Origin: Apium graveolens
Taxonomy: Eukaryota > Streptophyta > Magnoliopsida > Apiales > Apiaceae
NCBI RefSeq assembly: GCF_009905375.1
Contig: NW_027419785.1
Location: 1 to 64,000 of the forward strand
Direction of reading: 5' to 3'
Length of the DNA stretch: 64,000 nt
The position numbers were made by a program, and so were the translations under genes. Shown piece by piece: positions 1 through 11,303 of the stretch; within the stretch, counting starts at the first letter, position 1, and each line of letters starts with the position of its first letter. A model generated the notes under the pieces. It saw only the letters and a list, made by a program, of their open reading frames with translations. It was not told where the DNA came from and searched no databases.

Positions 1-1283
1 CATCACTTGCATGCTCAAGATTCGGATCAGCCTTTTTGTCAAAATTACAAATTAGTCCTTTAAATGCCTGAAACAAGGGGTATTTAAATAATCAAATATA
101 CTAAGCTGATCAGCGCAAAATCGTGGGTTTTAAAGATTGATCGATCTCTCTCAATACAGATGGAGTATATTCAGCATTACAGAATTTAGACAAGAAAAAG
201 ACATAAAACTATGACTGTACAATCAAGACATAATCGTTTATCGAAAAGACATTAAAGTTCAACCATACTATGAAACAGATTCAAAATAGATACACAGGCA
301 CTTAAAGCAAAATGTGAAATAGAATGCCTGAAAATGTAATTGCACGCTTATTCAAATCTGAATGCTACAACAAAAGTGGATGCCTGTTGGTTTGGTGTCT
401 GATTGATCAAGGGCTACTCAGAAAATGCATTTAATCTATGTCAGGCTTATTGCCTCTGAGTTAAGTGACTCATCTTTTTCCAAGCTATTATTTCTTATAA
501 TATCTTCAAATTTTCATACACTTGACAAGTGTAATTCACCATGGTTGATTTTGTTATGCATCAGGAAACAAGGGTTCACACAAAAGAGTTTAGCTCATAT
601 TAATATAGGTCTTTGAAGCAATAAGTTTTACGTCAAATTCTGAATGTTTGTTCCATTCTTTTAGAACTAAGTTAAAAGAGATGCATGCGTGAGTAAATAT
701 CCTTCAGGGACAGCATGCGGCAAACCTAATATCAGTAAAAATAGAAGGAAACAAGATTTTTAAGTGTGGATGCAGGAGACATTTAACCTGGAAATATTGT
801 ATTAACTATTTAGTACTCCTACTGTCATATAGATAAAAAAACTTAACTTTAGACTAATCTTTGTTTCCCTAAACAAACAAAAATCTATTTAACAACCACA
901 CTTTAATAAACAATCACACTTAAATAAAACACCCATCATGTTATAAATATATAAAAATTCTTACATAACACAAGCATACCTAAAAGGACACGATAAAATA
1001 TATTTACCTATTTACGATAACAAACAACCATAATGTAAATTATTGTGTTAAAAATAAACTTGCAAAATGAATAAAAATACCAAATTTTCAACAACTAGGG
1101 CAATAGGTTTACGACCCAACGTGTGCGTCTCAACCAATGACTTATGATGCTCGGCATTTTCCCTAGCCAATTTCTGTAAAATTACAACAAAATACACAGA
1201 TCAGACCAATTTTCATAAAATAAAAACAAGTACACGATCATGCCAGTTTCTGTTAAGCAACTATTTAAGTAATTAAGATTTTT

Positions 1284-1487
1284 CTATTTTCTACCTGAAC
1301 CGCCTATCCCCCAGTACTTTAACAACATTTTAAAATCCTCCAATGGGACCCGGTTTGGTCTATTATCCAGTCTGTCCTCATCAATGTTGTATTTAGTGTA
1401 ATGAGCTTTTTTTACACGCCTTGTATAGTTTCCATGCATTAATAAGGGTAGTATAAACCCATTTCCTTCCTTCACCGGGAATAACAT
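1284..1487 (-). pseudogene. En/Spm (Ptta)-type transposon protein fragment
   Basis: A 67-residue open stretch on the minus strand holds the segment RPNRVPLEDFKMLLKYWG near its C-terminus. This resembles the conserved start of the plant Ptta/En/Spm transposase domain, where an Arg-Pro stretch is followed by an acidic-aromatic pair and a Tyr-Trp. The rest of the domain is not open in this frame, so it is a fragment or a single exon of the second CACTA-encoded protein. It lies downstream of the TNP2 remnant on the same strand, which is the usual gene order in these elements. Family assignment is by motif recognition only. Confidence 0.45.
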
Positions 1488-2298
1488 ACTTGCCCTGTAA
1501 TATATTAAGCATAAAAAAATGACTATAATTTATTAATATAATGTAGAAATTTGGAAAGTGATTTAATCTATATTATAGAGCATAGAAATCACCAGATTAT
1601 ACTCCCACAATTTCTGTTTCAATTGATCGGGAACAACGTGCCAATTGATATAAGTCAGCGACACATTATCCCTTGCCAATGTCCCCAAGAAATTACTTAG
1701 CTCTGCTATATCTCCTTCTATATACGAAATTGCTTAACTCTTGCAATCAAAGAGATGACCACTTTCTCATTAGGGTTCCTTCCATGAACCCAAGTCATTT
1801 TCTCGGTCCTCTACATTCTCTAAGGAGCACGTACTTAATATACCAGGTACAAATAAAATAAGGCACGATCAGTGAAACTGTATTACTAAACGTAAAATGA
1901 CAATTAACCAAAAACAATACATGTTACCTTCTTAGACTTTCACATCTACATTCTGTTCCATTTCGAATTCAACAACATTCTCATTCATTGGAGCTTCATC
2001 ATTATTCATTTGACGGTCTCATAATGCGAATCAGCAACCGTACTAGGAGCTGGTCCATCATTGCTTGACATCTAAAAATATTGGTGGATGTTAGTTTAAC
2101 AGGTTGTGACGATAAGCCCTTGTAGCTGCCCTCTCAGTTGCAGTGCCAGATTTTCCAGGGGCTGGCTCGTGAACGAGTCCTTGGCCCAACATCAATTTTC
2201 TTTTGCTTAACAGATTCAATGTCCTGCCATTTGTATTTAGAATTAATTAACCATACTTGGTATTAAAGTGAATTAAGCCAACAATAACCAAAAAACAA

Positions 2299-2499
2299 TT
2301 AATCAAATAACGTATACCTCAGACGATCATCGCTTTCAACGTCCTCTTCATTTGCCAACATATTGTGAGTCGTCTTCCTCAATAGCTGTCTCTTTCCCTT
2401 TTTACCTTTTAATTTACTACTCAACTCCACTGCATCTTTAAAAGTAGAAACCATCTGAGGAAACCCTAGTAATTTATAAACTTCATTATTTGCCCTCAT
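2299..2499 (-). pseudogene. Possible exon of CACTA-encoded protein, unknown function
   Basis: A 66-residue minus-strand open stretch, with a Lys-rich centre (KLKGKKGKRQLLRK) and an acidic tail. It lies between the TNP2 remnant and the En/Spm-type fragment on the same strand, so it may be another exon of the second transposon gene. I recognise no domain. It could also be a chance open frame in AT-rich DNA. Confidence 0.25.
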
Positions 2500-2990
2500 G
2501 TTTATCCAGTTTTACTTTTCATACTCGCATAGTGGTGGAGGTGGTGGCAACTACAAGACATCAGTATACAATTAAATAGATTATAAATCAAATAGGTGAA
2601 AATCAGAAAAGGTGACTAATCGATCAAAAGCAAAGGTAATAACTGAATAATACCATTTTATCAACATCCCCTCTACATCGAGCCTTTTTCACTTTTTCCA
2701 TGTTTCTTTTGAGAAACATGGGGAGCAGTGATGGTGGTGGTAACTACAAGTGTAGATAAATAAATCAGAAAAATGCATGATTAATCGACTACTTTATTGG
2801 GATGGTAAATGAGAAATTATATAGTATATGATTATTAGTGAAAGTTACTGAATATTAGAAAATAAACGCATCATTCACGATCATCTGAAAAATGATTGAT
2901 TGAGCATATAGCCGAATTAATATTTAAATTTCGCATATTTTATTTATTTTAAATAAAGACGCAAGACTCAAGCATAATTAACAGATCTGT

Positions 2991-3178
2991 ATGAAGGTCG
3001 TTTGGATTAATCAGAAACAATATACATTTAAATTAGAACATGCATGATTAACAAATGAGGTCGTTTGGACTTAAATCAGAAACAATATACATTTAAATTA
3101 GAAAATGCATGATTAACAGATGAGGTCATTTGGAATTAATCAGAAACAATATATTTAAATTAGAAAATGCATGATTAA
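2991..3178. repeat. Minisatellite, three copies of about 63 bp
   Basis: Three successive copies share the order GAGGTCGTTTGGA, ATCAGAAACAATATA, CATTTAAATTAGAA and AATGCATGATTAAC. They differ by a few substitutions and small deletions. The array lies inside the CACTA body, in non-coding DNA between the transposase remnants. Confidence 0.85.
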
Positions 3179-3764
3179 CTTCTTTCTCACAATATATACA
3201 AATTGTATGCACATTACTCACTGCTATACACATAAAGCACCACCTTAATGAAAAAAATAACATCTTTGATCTTTAAAAATAAAAGCTAGCGCAAAATTAA
3301 AGCAACCCAACTAAAGATTAGCTTCAAGATTCTTGATTATCATATCAAACACTTTAAACAATAATAAAAACACAATCTTTATCAATTAGGGCTAAACAAT
3401 AAGCAAGAAAACAATTAAAAAATTATTGCACACACAATAAAATCATCATGCATACAGAGAGAGATATACATTTTCTTTTTTTGCTGCTGGAGTTGATGTG
3501 TGATAACAAACTTACGCTTCAGCGTTTCTCAGGGGAAGCTGTAACAATTATCAATAAAATACTTTAGAATTCAGTGTACATACCATTATATGTGAATTAA
3601 ACATTACATATATAAATACCTTGGATGAAGTTTTCCCTAGGCCGAGTGATCACATGAGGTTGCATTTGAGGAGCCGGCTTAATTTGTTTGTCAACAATAT
3701 TGTTGATGTAGAAGTTCACTAATAACTAGGAGCACAATCTTCCACAAGAGCCATGGCTTGCTTA

Positions 3765-4688
3765 TCATTTGACAACAACTGCCATCATTTTCCAAGCCTC
3801 GCCATCAACCGGGTGTCTTAGTTTCCCATCCTTTTTACGTCCCACTGCATGCATGTCATAATCTTGGAAAACTATTTGCACATGAACATTCTTTGCAACC
3901 TTGGCTTTTGTGGAAAATACCTTATTACATTTGCCGGCACTTTGTGAATCAACTTCTCCGCTCGTTATTAACACCGCTGCCTTTTTTCTCTTGTACAACC
4001 CACCTTGAAACTCCACAAGTGTGACATTCATCTTTAACTTTATTTTCTGCCCAATATAACATGCAGCTATTTGGGCATGCGTGTATTTCTCATAATGAAA
4101 CCTAAATCCTTAATGACATTCTTTGCAGCATTGAAGGACAACGGCAGGTGGGCTTCAGAAATGCTTCTTTCATTAGCTTAAGCAACTCCCCAAATGCGGA
4201 CTCACTAATTCCATGAACACACTTTAAATGATAGAGTCTCATTATGAAACCTAATCGAGAAAAGTTATTACATCTCGGGAATAATGGTTGTTTTCCTTCC
4301 TCAACCCTTCTATAAAACTTTTATGCCTCTGCATTTGGTCTTCCTTCACAATTTTCCCACTTTTTACCCATACACTTGAACATCTCGTCTAAGTTATTCC
4401 CAAATACATCCTGTTTCGTAATCTATGAAGTTACTACTAACCTTTGGCTTCATTGTGAAGTTTCATAAATCCATTTGACATGTGTTAGGGAAGGACCACT
4501 ACAAACAAGATGGTCATTGATGACCTCTCTTGTATGCCATTTACGATCAATACAGTTTTTGCAAGGGCACTTCATTTGTTGCCCCTCACACAAATTGGGA
4601 AGGCATTATCTAAAAAAGCTGTCACCCCTTGTCCGTATTCTGCACTATATCTTGGTAGTCCTATCCAAACGTTACTCTCAGAGTCCAT
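3765..4688 (-). pseudogene. TNP2-like CACTA transposase, N-terminal half, broken
   Basis: The minus-strand reading starts with ATG at 4688. The first part matches the transposase-associated zinc-type domain of plant CACTA transposases: an N-terminal aromatic-Leu-Pro-Arg segment, then a CPCKNC cluster, an RKWHTRE block and a DHLVCSG block, in the expected order but split between frames. Further on (4256-4090) comes the TNP2 block around LKCVHGISESAFGELLKLMK. The final open part (4031-3765) ends with RHPVDGEAWK, typical of the TNP2 core. Stops and frameshifts interrupt it several times, and the region after RHPVDGEAWK (most of the catalytic part) is absent. In an intact element this protein would bind the ends and cut the DNA. 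Confidence 0.7.
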
Positions 4689-4741
4689 TACGAATGTCTA
4701 AACTTAGTTTGAACCTATCTTCACCTAAAAAAATAGAGTAG

Positions 4742-5929
4742 ATGTGACAATGAACTTAAGGTTTTATACTTGACTAACAGAGAGCCTGCGAATAACACAA
4801 GGTACAAGAAGTAATATGTGGCATGCAGTAGTTTAGAAATAGTTGAACAAGACATATGGCGGTACAAGTAACAAGAGAGTATGAAAGTAAATGGAGGTGC
4901 AAAAGAGCAATGAAGCGCTTACTGGGAAACTATTATCAGTATGACGGGACTCCAATTCTCAAGGTAATGTATAGAGAAATGAAGGAATGCATTTATGTCG
5001 AGAAAGATGAAGGTGAGACCAAAGGAGTCTACTGGTACATAAAGGAATTTTAGGTTGATGAGCCTTATTATCCTAATGGCGAGTATATAATTCTATTATT
5101 ATCAATGCATTTACTTTAGTAATTTTAGATTACTTGCAAGTCAATGCGGTATAATAAAATAAGAGTTATACAGTAACCTGATGTAATGAAATAAATATAT
5201 AACATTTCGTTATCCAAGACTTTCTAAGCTCACTAGTAATTTTTCCTGTTGCTTCAACTTTCTGATTCTAATCTTCAATGCTATTGACATTAAATTGAAA
5301 ACTAATGATGAACACAAGTGCATAGAAATATAAACAAAGCTTCTCAAGGGGAACTAAAAGTGAAAAGAAAGCTACTGCATCCATTAACATTAAAATAAAA
5401 ATACATCAGAAGAACATAAAATTCATAGATTAAAGTACAACAGAAGAACATAAACTTCAAAGTGTTAACATTACAATCTAAAATCATCACTATTGTTGTA
5501 AAACTGAATAACATATGATCATGACATCTTTCTTTATTTATACTATTGTAAAAAGAGAGAAGTGAGTGTAAATTAATACAGAAGAAGCATAGGGCTAAAA
5601 TTGTTCCTAAATAAAACATGAAATCAAATAAAAATAGTACATACATCACCAGCAATGCACAATCCAAAATAGATCAAGTTATTACTAAAATAATCCGCAA
5701 AATCATATCAAAATAACAATGCCCACAAATAGCAAAGCTAGGATTCGAGTATAACCTGATGAGATTCTTCGAAGTAATACCAAGCGCTTTAATCGCAGCA
5801 CCAATCAAGCTACTTCCGGTGATATAAATCCCCCTATCAAACACAGAATACAACATCGATAAATATTCAAAATCAAATCAAACTAAATTACAGTTATACA
5901 TACATTATTATACAAGCCTAAAACACAGA
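4742..5929. other. AT-rich CACTA interior without recognisable gene
   Basis: Only short open frames occur here (for example 65 codons at 4856-5053 plus and 107 codons at 5344-5667 minus). The second is a hydrophobic, low-complexity translation typical of chance frames in AT-rich DNA. No domain, RNA gene or repeat was recognised. Confidence 0.5.
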
Positions 5930-6400
5930 GAAAAGAAACCCTAAATCATAAGTTTGAAATACCGGAAAATATAAACCCCAAATCAAAAGCCCTAAAAAAT
6001 AAACCCTAAATCGAAATACTAAAGCCCCAAATCAAAAGCCCTAAAAATAAACCCTAAATCGAAAAAAGTTCAAAATATCTGCAAAATTACCTGCAAAATC
6101 CACCAATGTAAAGCCCCCAAAGTATCTGCAAGTTGAAAACGAAGCATAGATTTATAAAATGTTGCCCTGATTTAGAAAAGGAAGCTCAGATTTAGAAAAA
6201 CATTTCCCATACTTACCAATTGAAAGAGTTTAAAGAGTGAGAATGAGAGAGTGAATATCAGCCTTCGAATATCAGCTCAGATATTGGCCGCTCAAATATC
6301 AGCTCAGATTTAGAGAGAAATAGTGAGAAGGAGAGAGTGAGAAAGAGTGAGAAGGAGAGAAAAAAGTAACCGTGAGAAAGGAAAGATAGTGAATTTTGTT
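5930..6400 (-). promoter_or_regulatory. Probable 5' leader/promoter zone of the CACTA transposase gene
   Basis: The zone contains several telo-box-like AAACCCTAAATC words (about 5936, 6001 and 6051), two of them within a near-exact 50-bp duplication. It is followed by a GA-rich stretch (6230-6370; CT-rich on the minus strand). Telo-boxes and CT-rich patches are common in plant 5' leaders, and the transposase start codon lies downstream on the minus strand. No clear TATA box was pinned down, so the promoter role is inferred. Confidence 0.3.
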
Positions 6401-6599
6401 AGGGGAAAATAGCCGCCCAATTTTTTGGCCTGGGAAAGTGTGTAGATCTGTGTCTCAACATTATTTAATTATTTTTTTCAGTTTTTTATTAAATATTTAC
6501 AATTTTAAATATTATAAGAAAATTGTATAACTAATGTAAAATATATATGTCAAAATAACACGACAATGATAAAATTAATCGGAAATATTATTTGTATAA

Positions 6600-7505
6600 T
6601 TGAATTATCGAACAAGAATTTTTAAAAAAATCGAAATCATTCGGGACAAAAATCTACAAGGAAGCTGCTGACCATAATTTGATCTACAAGGAAGCCGTGC
6701 TGACCATAATTTGACTATTATAAACACACGATATAAAGTCTAATTTTTTTAAAAGAAATTACACATCTCTAAAATTAGTAGGTAATATCATCTGTACGGT
6801 TGGATCGTTGAACAAGAATTTTAAAAAAATAAAATCACCGCTCGGGACAAGGCTTGGTTATAGGAACCCGTGTTGACCGTAATTTGACTATCATAAAAAC
6901 ACACGGTATAAAATATAATTTTTTTAAAAAAATTTACACATTTTTAAAATAGGTATCATCATCCGTATGGTTGGATCGTTGAACAAAAATTAAAAAAATA
7001 GAATAATCACTCGGGACAATACTAGGTAACAAGAACCCGTGTTGACCGTAATTTGACTATTAAAAAGCACGTGATATAAAATCTAATTTTTTAAAATAAT
7101 TTAAACATCTCTAAAGTTAGAAGGTAACATCATCCGTACTGTTGGATCGTTGAACAAGAATTTTAAAAAATAGAATCACCACTCGGGACAAGTCTTGGTT
7201 ATAGGAACCCGTGTTGGCCGTAATTTTACTATTATAAAAACACACGATATAAAATCTAATTTTTTAAAAAACATTTAGACATCTCTAAAATTAGTAGGTA
7301 TCATCATCTGTACGGTTGGATCGTTGATTTTTTTATAAAAAATAGAATCACCACCCGGAACAAGACTATGTAATGTGAACCCGTGTGCACCGGGGTCTGA
7401 CTATTAAAAAAACACGTGATAAAATTTATTTTTTTAAAAAAATTACACATCTTAAAACTAGAGGAAACAACATCCGTACGGTTGGATCAATTAAAAATTA
7501 TTCAA
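6600..7505. repeat. Subterminal tandem array, about 172-bp unit, 5 copies
   Basis: The anchor GGTTGGATCGTTGAACAAGA recurs with variation near 6804, 6976, 7145 and 7319, with degenerate copies at about 6605 and 7485. Each unit also carries CTCGGGACAAG, AACCCGTGTTGACCG, TTTGACTATTA and an ACACGATATAAAATCTAA stretch. Spacing is roughly 168-175 bp. The array lies in the subterminal zone of the CACTA element, where such elements carry transposase-binding repeats, although units this long are more satellite-like. Confidence 0.85.
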
Positions 7506-7665
7506 AAAAAATTAGAACATGAATATAACAAATAAATTTTAAGAATAGTACAATAACTAAGGCAACACTAAATAACCTACTACAATGCAAGAAAGCAAAT
7601 GCAACGCCTGAAGTGCCACACCAGCTGCCATGTCAGCAAGTTGGCCCCACTGTGTGCCACGTTAG

Positions 7666-7772
7666 CATGCCACGTAAGTATTTTGGGCCACATGTGGGAC
7701 CCACTGATGCCACTTCAGCATGCCACGTCACCAGTGGGTCCCACATGTGGGGCCCAAAACTAACGTGGCATG
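7666..7772. repeat. GC-rich inverted repeat, about 41-bp arms
   Basis: The left arm (7666-7706) runs from CATGCCACGT to CATGTGGGACCCACTG. The right arm (7732-7772) is its near-perfect reverse complement, with a loop of about 25 bases. Further CCACGT/ACGTGG words flank the arms (7600-7800), so the patch is far more GC-rich than its surroundings. The right end of the CACTA is only 260 bp away. Confidence 0.85.
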
Positions 7773-7854
7773 ACACGTCAGCACCCGTGGGTCCCCAACA
7801 TGCTACCTCAGATTTATTTTCCATGTCAGAATTTATTAAAAAAAATATCTAATG

Positions 7855-8034
7855 CAACGCTATGACCTCTACTGTTGCTTGATGCGTAACAACTAACTTA
7901 TTAACAACGGTAGTTTAAATGTACTGCAACGCTTTCACCACTGTGTTGCAATAAACTGAAAATTTTGTAGATAATGCAACGCTTTTCGTGCAACTGGATA
8001 AAAACCGTTGCCTATGTGCACTTATGGCGTAGTG
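7855..8034 (-). repeat. CACTA right terminus and subterminal GCAACGC repeats
   Basis: Position 8034 is the outer base of the terminus, CACTACGCCATAAG on the minus strand. Within the next 180 bp the words GCAACGC/GCGTTGC and GTTGC occur at least five times in both orientations. Short subterminal words near the ends are the usual binding sites of the TNPA-type protein in this superfamily. Confidence 0.75.
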
Positions 8035-11000
8035 CATCACTGAAGTCCAATTTTCTTTTAGAATGAAGCTTGTATCTGAATTTCCTTTTCTGTTGAGGTT
8101 CACTTTGCATTTGCTGATCTTGAGGTTCAGTAATTACATGTGGTTTTTCAGAGATTTCAGTTGCAGCTTTCACAGCTTGAGCTTGGCTACTATATCAGCT
8201 TGCTCTTTCTTCTGTTTGAGCTTATTAGCATCTAAAGCAGCCTGCCTCTTTTCTTGCTTAATTCTTTCTTTTCTTCCCTTTTGGTGCTGCAACTGAGGGT
8301 GTCTAGCCACCACACAAATCTCTTTTCCATTCATGTAAATTTTGGCAATTCCTTCTTTTGTACTGAATCAGATGGATCTTTATAAATGCGATGACCTTGC
8401 CAACAACTTTTTTCATCTGGTTTTGGAGGTGGAAGTTTGTTGCAACCACCAGCTTTTGTAGAAACTTGAGTTTGATGTGCTTGATGTAGATGAATAGCTG
8501 TGAGAGAAGCTTCAACTTCTTTCAGTCTAGTGTCCCGGGATTCCATTTTAGTTGCAAGATTAGAATTCCTTCTCAACTGTATGTTGATGTCAATCATTGT
8601 TGTATTTGGAAATGTAGCATCCAATCTTTCAGAGGACACTCTTCTTGACTTGGTCGATCTCTTGTTTTGATTGAAGTGACTATCTAATTATGTTGAAGAG
8701 CTTGTATTTGATGTAGTTGTAGAGAGTTGAGGTGTGCCTGTAGAAGCTTTGGTGATAGAATTAGTGGTGGCTTGAAGAGCAAGTGTGTGTCTGTTGAATG
8801 ATGTTAAATAGAGTTGTCTTGAAATGTTGTTTATCACACTCTTTAGAAAACATCCAAGGGTAGAATGCTTGATCTAGAGCTAGGGCATGCTTCTCCCCCT
8901 ATGTCCATGATACTTCTCCATCACCATCTTCATCTCCAAAGAACTCTTAAGACTCACCAGTTCCATAATCAATATCACCAGCCATGGGAGGCATGGCTCA
9001 GGATGGCATCCTTTACTCTTTACATTGAAGCAGTTGTATGCAGCAAGTTAAGCATCTTTTCTGCATTCTCATTGCCCTGTCCAGCAAAAAGTTGATATGT
9101 CGTAACAGGATGAGTAAATGTCTCAGCATCCAAATAGATGGAATCTATGACAACTTGATCATGCTGAAATAGTTTCTCTTTGTCTGCATCACTGGTATTC
9201 ATTGACTCACTAACAATGATGTCCATCCTTATTTCTCCTGTACCTGCATTTCTCTCATTTTCTCTATATTCTTGCATCAAGGGCTCCCTTTGGCTCACCA
9301 CCTTCACACCCTCACCTTCACCTACTAAGCTAGGACTCCTCTCACTCTCTTTTGCCAGGCTAGAAGAAATAGCCTGTATTTTATAACTCTTTTCCTCTCC
9401 TTTTGCCTGGGAGCAACCCAGCCTCTCACTCAATTCACTTCCTTCCCTCAGTCCTAAGAATGATTGTAATACTACTAGGTCATCTGTACTTGTAACAATT
9501 GTTGAGATTTGAAGTGGTGCAATGACTGTCAACCGATGAGGAACATCCGTTGAAGCAGTCATGTTAAGTGTCAACGGATGACTGCTGTTAAGAACATCCG
9601 TCGAAGGACAATCACTTGTCAACGGATGAACAACATCCGTCGAGATAGAAGAAATGAATGAGTTTAGAGTAGAGACTACGGTTGCATCTGTGGTGATTGA
9701 TTTGAGATTTTGCACAGATGTTTCAGTAGACTCAGAAAGAAATGGCAATGTGAGCCAACAAATCATATAAAAGATGATGCTCACTTGTTGGATTTTTGGC
9801 TTCTCCAAGAGAGTTAAAGATGGAGAATTTGGAAGTAATGTATGAATCATATCTACATCCAATGAGTGTATGGGTGAATTTGGTGTATTAGGTGCTTCTA
9901 CAATTAATGAATTTGGCCGTGACTCCACATTTGTTGGAGCCACATCAAGCTGACTTTGTGATGGTGCATGTACTGAGTTTTGACTGCAGTAGGCACTGTG
10001 TGTGCACCCTGTATATCCCCAGTTGGTTTAGATTTCTTCTATCTGGCATATGTTTGGGGTGAGCCAATGTCCCTTACCCTCTTGGCCTGTGCTCTTGGCT
10101 GAGAGTTTTGTTCAATAGTTACATCCTTTTGGGAGGATGCAACTAGTAATGAGCTTAAGTCCTTTTTAAGCACTGCAGTTTGTTGGGAAACTGCAGTGTG
10201 GCTAGGCTGGGAAACACTCACCTCTCCAACCTTATCCTTAGGGCTTATTTGATGTTCACCCTAGTCCCTCACCCAATTCACTCTCCTTCATACTCCCCTC
10301 TTGGTGTTTGGTAGATTTTGCAACTGGTTTTCTTTTGAGAGAAACCAGAGGGGGCTTTCTTGATTTTGATTTAGAAATTTTTGGTTTGGTGGCTTGGGTA
10401 GGCATCTGTTTGGTCACATTCACAGATGCCATTGCCACAGTTGAAGGGAAATAAATAGGTTGAGAAGTAGTGGATATAGGGGATGTTTACCTCACTTACC
10501 TGAGGCTAGTTCCATGATGGGCATGTATACAAGTGGAACATCTTTGTGATGATTGGTCCTGTTAAGATCAGCAATAACTCTTCTCTCTTGGACCCAACAA
10601 GCTTATTTGTTGGGTTTCTCAATTGAGAGATTCTCATAAACAAAATTAGCTAGCATCATGAAAAATCTAGCATAATAGATATTTTAGACCTCTTCCTAAT
10701 ATCCCCTAACTTACTCCCTATCTCAAACATGACATAAGTGCTAAAGTTGAGGTACTTATCACTAAGAAGCATATAAAGCATGTGCACAAGTGAATAAGAT
10801 ACAACATTAAAATTACTTACTTTACCAGAAAATACTTTGATAAAAGAGTCACACAAGAAACTCCATTCTTTTCTAAGGCCTATCTTCTTACTTCACCTAA
10901 CTTAGTGGCAATTAGAGCATAACCCATAGGAGACTAGCATGTTACTCACATCAGTGTCTGTGTGTGGAGCAAGTGTGTTATTTTCAGGTAATTTAAAGCA

Positions 11001-11285
11001 CTTTTCAGTTACATCACAGTTGATACAGTGTTCATTACCTTTGAGAGTAAAGGTAATAGTCTTGTCATTGGGGTTGAACACTGTAGTAGTCCAGATTTCC
11101 TCAACAACTTCATAGTAGATGGTTGGGGATTCAAGCATGGCATAATTCAATCTGCAATTCAGTATGAAGTCCATCATCTTGTGATAATCTTCAGATGTCC
11201 GAATCTGCTTGTTCAGCAAAGCTACAAAGTTGTTCTTTTCATAGACAAAGCCAGTTGAGGACATAATCTTGACTACAAGTGCCAT
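8035..11285 (-). pseudogene. Copia-A extra ORF (ORF3) downstream of pol, broken
   Basis: It starts 19 bases after the pol stop (ATG at 11285) and continues as open pieces at 11285-10902, 10856-10656, 10438-10256, 10221-10039, 9943-9020 and 8639-8331. The first two pieces form a folded-looking domain that aligns by eye with the extra ORF of copia-B: a shared N-terminal FV..N...VLL-like stretch, a NY.ML segment, a V.E.W block and, later, an F..K.SNF motif. The rest is a Ser/Thr/Pro/Lys-rich tail, likely disordered. Function is unknown. Extra ORFs after pol are a recorded trait of Sirevirus-type copia elements. The reading is cut at 8035 by the CACTA insertion. Inverted copies of the element word cluster at 9529-9643. 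Confidence 0.6.
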
Positions 11286-11303
11286 TCCCGTGATTGAGTT
11301 TAG

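Larger units (their letters stand above)
1..8034 (-). mobile_element. CACTA (En/Spm) DNA transposon, degraded, left end outside window
   Basis: The right terminus is visible: read on the minus strand from 8034 the sequence starts CACTACGCCATAAGTGC, the hallmark CACTA terminus. It is followed by a subterminal zone rich in the word GCAACGC in both orientations (7598-7985). Inside are minus-strand remnants of a TNP2-type transposase (3765-4688) and of a second En/Spm-type protein (1284-1487). A subterminal tandem array (6600-7505) and a GC-rich inverted repeat (7666-7772) lie between the terminus and the genes. The matching left terminus was not seen, so the element presumably starts before base 1. 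The 3' part of copia-A resumes directly at 8035, so the CACTA most likely jumped into copia-A. CACTA elements make 3-bp target duplications; the right copy would be CAT (8035-8037), but the left copy cannot be checked. Confidence 0.75.

Noticed and set aside
1..10. Window start CATCACTT as left CACTA terminus with CAT duplication
   Set aside because: It reads CACTTGC, not CACTACG, and the next bases do not match the right terminus; coincidence is more likely.
4856..5053. 65-codon plus-strand ORF with charged residues
   Set aside because: No domain recognised; it lies antisense to the direction of the CACTA genes and is short enough to be chance.
5344..5667. 107-codon hydrophobic minus-strand ORF, possible membrane protein
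   Set aside because: Low-complexity Phe/Leu/Tyr translation of AT-rich DNA, without homology that I recognise.
5930..6066. AAACCCTAAATC words resembling telomere repeat CCCTAAA
   Set aside because: They are separated by non-telomeric bases and lie within a duplicated 50-bp leader segment, so they are telo-box-like and not an interstitial telomere.
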